DNA of 7,379 nucleotides from contig CALMOO010000875.1 in assembly GCA_937871705.1 (NCBI GenBank), forward strand, positions 1 through 7,379, in the 5' to 3' direction. This DNA is from an uncultured Hymenobacter sp. (lineage in GTDB: Bacteria > Bacteroidota > Bacteroidia > Cytophagales > Hymenobacteraceae). Positions 5,576-7,379 of the stretch are shown piece by piece. Positions within the stretch are counted from its first letter, which is position 1, and each line of letters starts with the position of its first letter. Under the pieces are notes generated by a model, which searched no databases, was not told the origin of the DNA, and saw only the letters and a program-made list of their open reading frames with translations. Both the position numbers and the translations under genes were made by a program.

Positions 5576-6595
5576 ATGAAAAAAATTCTGGCACTACCCC
5601 TCCTGGCCCTCTCTGGGTTGCTCTTGGGTGGGTGTTTTACTAAAAATTTCCAAGGTGACTTGGTGGGCGCGGAAGACCGGCCAATTTTCAATCCGCAGGA
5701 GGTTCCCTTTGGTATGGTACCCTGCCCCGGTGGTACGTTCCACATGGGCCAGACTGACCAGGATATTTCGGCTTCCATGGTGAACATGAACAAGCAAGTA
5801 ACTATTGCTGGCTTCTACATGGATGAAACTGAAATCACGAACAACGAATATCGGCAGTTTGTGAACGCTATCATGCAGGACTCGGTAGAGGCACTGGGAG
5901 AAGACTATATCAAAACCGAACTCTATCCTGACACTACTGTATGGGTACGTGATTTCACTTACCACATGGGTGACCCCCTGCTGGAGTATTACTACTCGCA
6001 CCCAGCATTTGATGACTACCCTGTAGTTGGTGTTGACTGGTTCGCAGCTAAGTATTTCTGCAACTGGCGCACTAAATACAAGAATACAACCAACGAAGAG
6101 CGCGGCGAGGCACCACTGCCTAACTTCCGCTTGCCTTCGGAAGCTGAATGGGAGTACGCTGCTCGTGGCGGGCGTGAAGGTGCTACTTTCCCTTGGGGTG
6201 GCCCTTATGTGCGGAACACACGCGGTTGCATGCTAGCCAACTTCAAGCCCGGCCGCGGCGATTACGCTTCGGATGGCTACGCTTACACGTCGGAAGTAGG
6301 TTCTTATTTCCCGAACGATTTTGGCCTTTACGATATGGCCGGCAACGTGTCGGAGTGGTGCGACGACGCTTACATGGAAGCTTCTGTGCCGGTAGTTTGG
6401 GACTTGAACCCGACCAATCCTGACGATAACGAGCCTCGCAAAGTAGTGCGTGGTGGCTCGTGGAAAGACATTCAGTATTTCCTTGAGACTGGTACCCGCA
6501 ATTTTGAATACCAAGATTCGGCCCGCTCTTACATTGGCTTCCGTTGCTCCATGATTCAAATCGGCATGGGCACCAATCGTGGTCTCAACCATTAA
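5576..6595 (+). CDS. gldK: GldK (PorK-like) gliding/type IX secretion lipoprotein
   Basis: GldK is an outer-membrane lipoprotein that, with GldN, forms the large periplasmic ring of the type IX secretion system; the ring contacts the GldLM motor and supports secretion and gliding. The 339-residue product has a lipoprotein signal with lipobox LLGGC, the lipidated residue being Cys20. A formylglycine-generating-enzyme-like fold follows: MVPCPGGTFHMGQTDQD (47-63), DETEITNNEYRQFV (83-96), YPVVGVDWFAAKYFCNWR (148-165), FRLPSEAEWEYAARGG (184-199), FGLYDMAGNVSEWCDDAY (249-266), VVRGGSWKD (290-298) and the closing SYIGFRC (318-324). No cysteine stands between RGGSW and GFRC, where true formylglycine-generating enzymes carry their catalytic pair, so it is a structural, non-enzymatic member, as expected of GldK. 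The ATG at 5576 fits the lipoprotein signal; there is no Shine-Dalgarno sequence. gldL follows after 62 bases without a terminator, as in known gldKLMN operons. Confidence 0.97.
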   Translation: MKKILALPLLALSGLLLGGCFTKNFQGDLVGAEDRPIFNPQEVPFGMVPCPGGTFHMGQTDQDISASMVNMNKQVTIAGFYMDETEITNNEYRQFVNAIMQDSVEALGEDYIKTELYPDTTVWVRDFTYHMGDPLLEYYYSHPAFDDYPVVGVDWFAAKYFCNWRTKYKNTTNEERGEAPLPNFRLPSEAEWEYAARGGREGATFPWGGPYVRNTRGCMLANFKPGRGDYASDGYAYTSEVGSYFPNDFGLYDMAGNVSEWCDDAYMEASVPVVWDLNPTNPDDNEPRKVVRGGSWKDIQYFLETGTRNFEYQDSARSYIGFRCSMIQIGMGTNRGLNH

Positions 6596-6657
6596 TTCAG
6601 CTTCATAACCTAATTCAATTTTCTTTTCCAAATAACCCTTAAGTACTCTAAATCAAA

Positions 6658-7379
6658 ATGGCTGTTAAGAAGAATTTCCTGTACGACGATGTAATGCCTA
6701 AAGTATATGGCATTGGTGCGGCGGTTGTTATTATCGGTGCTCTATTCAAGATTCTGCACTGGAAGGGTGCTGATGTTATGCTAATGGTTGGCCTGGGCAC
6801 AGAGGCCGTGATATTTTTCCTCAGTGCTTTCCAGCCTCACCAAACTGACCACGATTGGTCACTGGTGTATCCAGAGTTGAGCGAAGGCTACGACCCTTCT
6901 ACAAACGATAACCGCTTCCGTGAGAAAGCACTTCAGCCAAATGGCTTAACTGGCAAACTGGATGATATGCTGAAGAATGCTAACGTTACTCCTGAAGCCC
7001 TTAGCAACTTGGGCCAAGGCCTGAATCGCCTCAGCACTACTACTTCGCAGTTGGCACAACTCGGCGATGCTACTAACGCTACCGACGAGTACACTCAGAA
7101 AGTACGCACGGCTGCTCAGTCGCTGGAGCGTATTAACGAGTCGTATGCTAACACGGTGGAAGCAGTATCGGCTATGTCAAACGCTACTGGCGATGCCAAA
7201 GAGTACCACCTGCAAGTGCAGAACGTAACCAAAAACCTCGGCGCACTGAATGCAGTGTACGAGATGGAACTGCAAGATGCCAATACCCACCTCAAGTCGA
7301 TGAACCAGTTCTACGGAACGCTGGGCAAGGCTATGGAGAACATGGTACAGGCTGGCAAGGACACCGAGAACATGCAGGG
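6658..7379 (+). CDS. gldL: GldL (PorL-like) motor protein, partial at right edge
   Basis: GldL is the inner-membrane stator-like subunit that, with GldM, converts the proton gradient into motion for gliding and type IX secretion. From the ATG at 6658 the frame stays open for 240 complete codons to the window end, so the C-terminus is missing. It begins MAVKKNFLYDDVMPK, then has two membrane helices at about residues 16-33 (GIGAAVVIIGALFKILH) and 39-58 (GLGTEAVIFFLSAF), followed by a cytoplasmic tail. The tail has PNGLTGKLDDMLKNANV and then a long Ala/Gln/Asn/Leu-rich, coiled-coil-like stretch (about 105-240). Lys31 and Glu49 sit where the motor's key Lys and Glu (K27 and E49 in Flavobacterium johnsoniae, from memory) are found. 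The loop between helices looks about four residues shorter than in that species. An A-rich stretch rather than a Shine-Dalgarno sequence precedes the start. gldM is expected next. Confidence 0.97.
   Translation, partial: MAVKKNFLYDDVMPKVYGIGAAVVIIGALFKILHWKGADVMLMVGLGTEAVIFFLSAFQPHQTDHDWSLVYPELSEGYDPSTNDNRFREKALQPNGLTGKLDDMLKNANVTPEALSNLGQGLNRLSTTTSQLAQLGDATNATDEYTQKVRTAAQSLERINESYANTVEAVSAMSNATGDAKEYHLQVQNVTKNLGALNAVYEMELQDANTHLKSMNQFYGTLGKAMENMVQAGKDTENMQ

Noticed and set aside
5594..6001. 135-residue open frame on the minus strand within gldK
   Set aside because: It is fully covered by a confidently assigned gene, has no family resemblance, and reflects the codon pattern of the opposite strand.
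6233..6631. 132-residue open frame on the minus strand over the 3' end of gldK
   Set aside because: It overlaps conserved GldK codons throughout and shows no recognisable motif or start signal.
1..7379. Mobile element, CRISPR, phage or defence system
   Set aside because: No transposase, integrase, regular spaced repeats, tRNA-linked repeats or toxin/antitoxin-like gene is visible; all genes are core-type and share strand and style.

Overview
The window looks like chromosomal DNA of a Bacteroidota bacterium, most likely a Hymenobacter-type member of the Cytophagales. The evidence is the gene set (PorP/SprF, GldK and GldL of the type IX secretion/gliding apparatus, a Bacteroidota-type HemD, a DUF4271 membrane protein), the lack of Shine-Dalgarno sequences before most starts, and upstream elements matching the Bacteroidota -7 promoter box TAnnTTTG. 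All supported genes lie on the + strand. The genus is an inference from sequence style, not a database match.

Left part (1-4157), housekeeping and envelope genes: the C-terminal half of octanoyltransferase LipB (cut by the window edge); a 141-residue hypothetical protein of unknown function; a WecA/MraY-family polyprenyl-phosphate sugar-phosphate transferase; then, 2 bases later, a GTG-started DUF4271 polytopic membrane protein, followed after 66 bases by uroporphyrinogen-III synthase HemD. The last three are packed tightly enough to be one transcription unit. The DUF4271 gene is unusual at the DNA level: it holds three strong inverted repeats, one of which has the full form of an intrinsic terminator inside the reading frame.

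Right part (4158-7379), type IX secretion/gliding locus: a PorP/SprF outer-membrane protein, a 231-base spacer, the lipoprotein GldK, and the start of the inner-membrane motor protein GldL, which runs off the window. This is the gene order of the porPKLMN operon of Porphyromonas and of the gldKLMN operons of gliding Bacteroidota, so gldM and gldN are expected just past the right edge. GldL and GldM form the proton-driven motor in the inner membrane, GldK and GldN form the periplasmic ring under the outer membrane, and PorP-type proteins sit in the outer membrane next to it. GldL here keeps the lysine and glutamate considered central to the motor. gldK has a good promoter match of its own in the spacer, so porP and gldKL may be transcribed separately. 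A dyad overlaps the predicted transcription start of porP.

I see no mobile element, CRISPR array, tRNA, rRNA or defence system. The core content is known biology. What deserves a second look is mostly regulatory: the intragenic terminator-like hairpin, the porP start-site dyad, the spacer palindrome and the poly-G tracts.
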